From Streptomyces acidiscabies (lineage in GTDB: Bacteria; Actinomycetota; Actinomycetes; Streptomycetales; Streptomycetaceae), in assembly GCF_020010905.1 (NCBI RefSeq), contig NZ_JAGJBY010000001.1, forward strand, positions 1,384,001-1,448,000: a stretch of DNA of 64,000 nt. Direction: 5' to 3'. Position numbers and translations under genes: made by a program. The notes beneath the pieces were generated by a model. The model saw only the letters and a program-made list of their open reading frames with translations. It was not told where the DNA came from and searched no databases. Shown in pieces: positions 62,470 through 64,000 of the stretch; the first letter of the stretch is position 1; the number at the start of each line of letters is the position of its first letter.

Positions 62470-63221
62470 TTCGGGTGCGGCGTATCGAACTTCCGCGTCA
62501 ACTCGCCGTAAGAGCAGAGCAGTTGACCGAGCGCATAGCCGGAACGGCCGGAGAGGCACGGACCTCCGAGGCCAAGGGGCTGTGGAAGCACACCACGCAC
62601 CGGCGTGAACTCGTCACCCCGCTGCGGGCGTTGCTGAACGAGATGGCTCACGGCAACCGCTGCTGCATGTACTGCGGCGACGACCTCAGCACCGACATCG
62701 ACCACTTCGAGCCGGTGGCCGAGAACCCGTTACGCACCTTCGACTGGCTCAACCACCTGCTGTCCTGCACGGCGTGCAACAGCTCCTGCAAGAGGGATCA
62801 GTTCCCGCGCGACCCCGAGACCGGCGACCCGTTGCTGATTGACCCGACGACCGAGGACCCCTTCGACCACCTCTACCTGAGCCTCGACACCGGCCTGTAC
62901 CGCGGGTTGACGGAGAAGGGCCGGCAGACCGAGCGGGTGTGCGGACTCAACCGGGACGATCTGCCGGAGGCTCGTTGCATCGCGCGGGACGGGGTCGTCA
63001 TGTGCGTGGAGGGGTGGCTGTCGGGCCGGGAGAAGGGCGACCACCGGAAGATGGCCATCGCCGTACGGACCGTCCGCAACCAACCCTTCGCCGACGTCGC
63101 CCAGTTTATGCTCAGGCAAGCCCTGCTGCCGAAGGCGTCCGTCGCGTTCGCCTTCGACCTCGGCGAGGAGATACTCCGGCACCTGCGGGACCCGGAGCTA
63201 CGGGCCGCGCTGCTGATTTGA
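62466..63221 (+). CDS. HNH endonuclease, Septu PtuB-like
   Basis: 251 aa. The HNH core is CCMYCGDDLSTDIDHFEPVA then LSCTACNSSCKRDQFP: two C-x-x-C zinc pairs frame the D-H catalytic pair and an Asn. Helices on both sides (ELPRQLAVRAEQLTERI; DVAQFMLRQALLP) resemble PtuB-type proteins. ATG 62466 overlaps the ATPase stop by 4 bp. In Septu the ATPase complex holds the nuclease inactive until infection. The role here is inferred from the gene pair. Convergent with the HxlR gene. Confidence 0.85.
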   Translation: MIRVRRIELPRQLAVRAEQLTERIAGTAGEARTSEAKGLWKHTTHRRELVTPLRALLNEMAHGNRCCMYCGDDLSTDIDHFEPVAENPLRTFDWLNHLLSCTACNSSCKRDQFPRDPETGDPLLIDPTTEDPFDHLYLSLDTGLYRGLTEKGRQTERVCGLNRDDLPEARCIARDGVVMCVEGWLSGREKGDHRKMAIAVRTVRNQPFADVAQFMLRQALLPKASVAFAFDLGEEILRHLRDPELRAALLI

Positions 63222-63241
63222 GGGGGTGCTGTGCGGGCCCG

Positions 63242-63646
63242 CTAGGAAGACCCCGCGTCGTACGTCTCGCGGTTGGCCAGGACTTGGTCCATCTCGGTCT
63301 GGGCCCACTGTCTGAGGCCCCTCGTCAGGTGGTGGAGGGAGAGGCCTAGGTCGGTCAGCTCGTAGGTGACCGTTACCGGGACCGTGGGGGTCACCGTGCG
63401 GGTGAGGAGGCCGTCTCGTTCCAGGGAGCGGAGCGTCTGCGTCAGCATTTTTTGGGTCGCGCCTGCCAGGACGCGGGCCAGTTCCGAGTAGCGCAGCGGC
63501 TTGGGGGACGGTGATGAGTCGGCCTCGCCCGCCAGTGCGCACAGGATCAGGACGACCCACTTGTCCGAGATCCGGTCGAGGAGTTGGCGGCTGGGGCACA
63601 CCGCCAGGAACGCGTTGTACTCCGCCTTGGCCCGCGTCGTCGTCAC
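63242..63646 (-). CDS. HxlR-family transcriptional regulator
   Basis: 134 aa winged-helix protein: VCPSRQLLDRISDKWVVLIL (conserved Cys and DKW), LRYSELARVLAGATQKMLTQ, LRSLERDGLLTRTV and YELTDLGLSL are all HxlR signatures. The Cys17 position can sense electrophiles or quinones in relatives such as YodB. It is divergent from an aldo/keto reductase gene with an inverted repeat between, so it probably represses that gene and itself. Confidence 0.92.
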   Translation of the reverse strand: MTTTRAKAEYNAFLAVCPSRQLLDRISDKWVVLILCALAGEADSSPSPKPLRYSELARVLAGATQKMLTQTLRSLERDGLLTRTVTPTVPVTVTYELTDLGLSLHHLTRGLRQWAQTEMDQVLANRETYDAGSS

Positions 63647-63677
63647 TGACCTCGCCCCTCACCTTCTGGATCGTTAC

Positions 63678-63691
63678 GCACTTCCAAGTGC
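63678..63691. promoter_or_regulatory. GCACTT-CC-AAGTGC inverted repeat, HxlR operator candidate
   Basis: Perfect 6-bp arms 31 bp upstream of the hxlR start, inside the 130-bp divergent promoter region. It is a likely binding site for the HxlR protein. Confidence 0.55.
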
Positions 63692-63776
63692 CCACTTCCC
63701 GGCCGGGAGTTCCTCGCCAACCCTGGTGCACGGGGGACGCAGACACCACCCCCGGCATGAAGCGAAAGGCGCGACG

Positions 63777-64000
63777 ATGAACACACCCCTGTCTCTTCCC
63801 GGCGGAACCTGGACGTTGGGCGACGCGACCGTGTCCCGGTTCGGGTACGGCGCGATGCAGCTCGCCGGGCCGTGGGTCATGGGGCCGCCCGCCGACAGGG
63901 ACGGCGCGCTGGGCGTTCTGCGTGAGGCGGTCGGGCTCGGGATCACCCACATCGACACCAGCGCCGCGTACGGCCCGCGCATCACGAACGAGCTGATCCG
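63777..64000 (+). CDS. Aldo/keto reductase, 3' end outside window
   Basis: Only the first ~74 codons are present. FGYGAMQLAGPWVMGPP and GITHIDTSAAYGP are AKR signatures; the Asp of the catalytic tetrad is in HIDTSAAYG and Tyr lies in AAYG. NADPH-dependent reduction of aldehydes or ketones is expected. ATG 63777. Divergent partner of the HxlR regulator. Confidence 0.88.
   Translation, partial: MNTPLSLPGGTWTLGDATVSRFGYGAMQLAGPWVMGPPADRDGALGVLREAVGLGITHIDTSAAYGPRITNELI

Overview
The window comes from a high-GC actinomycete, almost certainly Streptomyces. Evidence: GC-rich third codon positions throughout, many GTG starts and 4-bp ATGA/GTGA overlaps, an SsgA-like sporulation protein next to two penicillin-binding proteins, XRE/DUF397 regulator sets, a bacterial tricorn protease, a Nur-type nickel operator, and the order pmt/rsmI/tatD/rpf/ksgA/ispE that I recall from the Streptomyces core chromosome. 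No rRNA, tRNA, CRISPR array, integrase or transposase was seen.

Layout. 1-4.2 kb: a two-component pair (kinase cut by the window edge), a GNAT acetyltransferase, exonuclease III and a MerR regulator. 4.3-7.6 kb: a coupled operon of Baeyer-Villiger-type monooxygenase, alpha/beta hydrolase and SDR, divergent from the MerR gene. 7.7-15.2 kb: an APH-fold kinase, tricorn protease, and a TetR/MMPL export pair. 15.2-21.7 kb: a SUMF1-fold protein, an XRE regulator, a YbaK editing protein, an EamA transporter, a YraQ/TIGR03943 permease pair and a serine hydrolase. 21.8-27.2 kb: Ohr peroxidase with an OhrR-like palindrome, an IMPase-like protein with an altered metal site, and a four-gene operon in which a cobalt/nickel ECF transporter (behind a Nur box) is translationally coupled to ohrR. 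That OhrR carries a long nonapeptide-repeat N-terminus. 27.3-37 kb: ssgE-like gene, two tandem PBPs, a nitrilase-fold protein without its catalytic cysteine, protein mannosyltransferase, rsmI, a zinc-ribbon protein and tatD.

37.1-44.9 kb is the most unusual region. It separates tatD from rpf, which I believe are normally close together. It has a GntR/UTRA regulator, a UTRA-only protein, and divergently an Asp/Asn-hydroxylase-like oxygenase, a pol-beta-type nucleotidyltransferase, a LOG-family protein, an orotate-PRTase-like protein and a HAD phosphatase. The last four of these are joined by 4-bp overlaps. A complete alanyl-tRNA synthetase follows, behind a possible leader peptide and hairpin. 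I recognise no described pathway with this set. It looks like a regulated small-molecule (nucleobase/nucleotide/amino-acid) pathway with its own AlaRS.

45-58 kb: rpf, ksgA (with a repeat tail interrupted by an in-frame TAG), ispE, an MHYT membrane sensor, a 164-bp palindromic mobile-type element, a NIT-domain kinase-like ATPase, an ABC-F protein, and two tandem Pro-rich PQQ-repeat membrane proteins separated by minisatellites. 58.2-64 kb: a response-regulator-like protein without its phospho-Asp, a WhiJ/AbaA-type regulator set (HATPase, XRE, two DUF397) running directly into a Septu-like AAA ATPase/HNH nuclease pair, then HxlR divergent from a truncated aldo/keto reductase.
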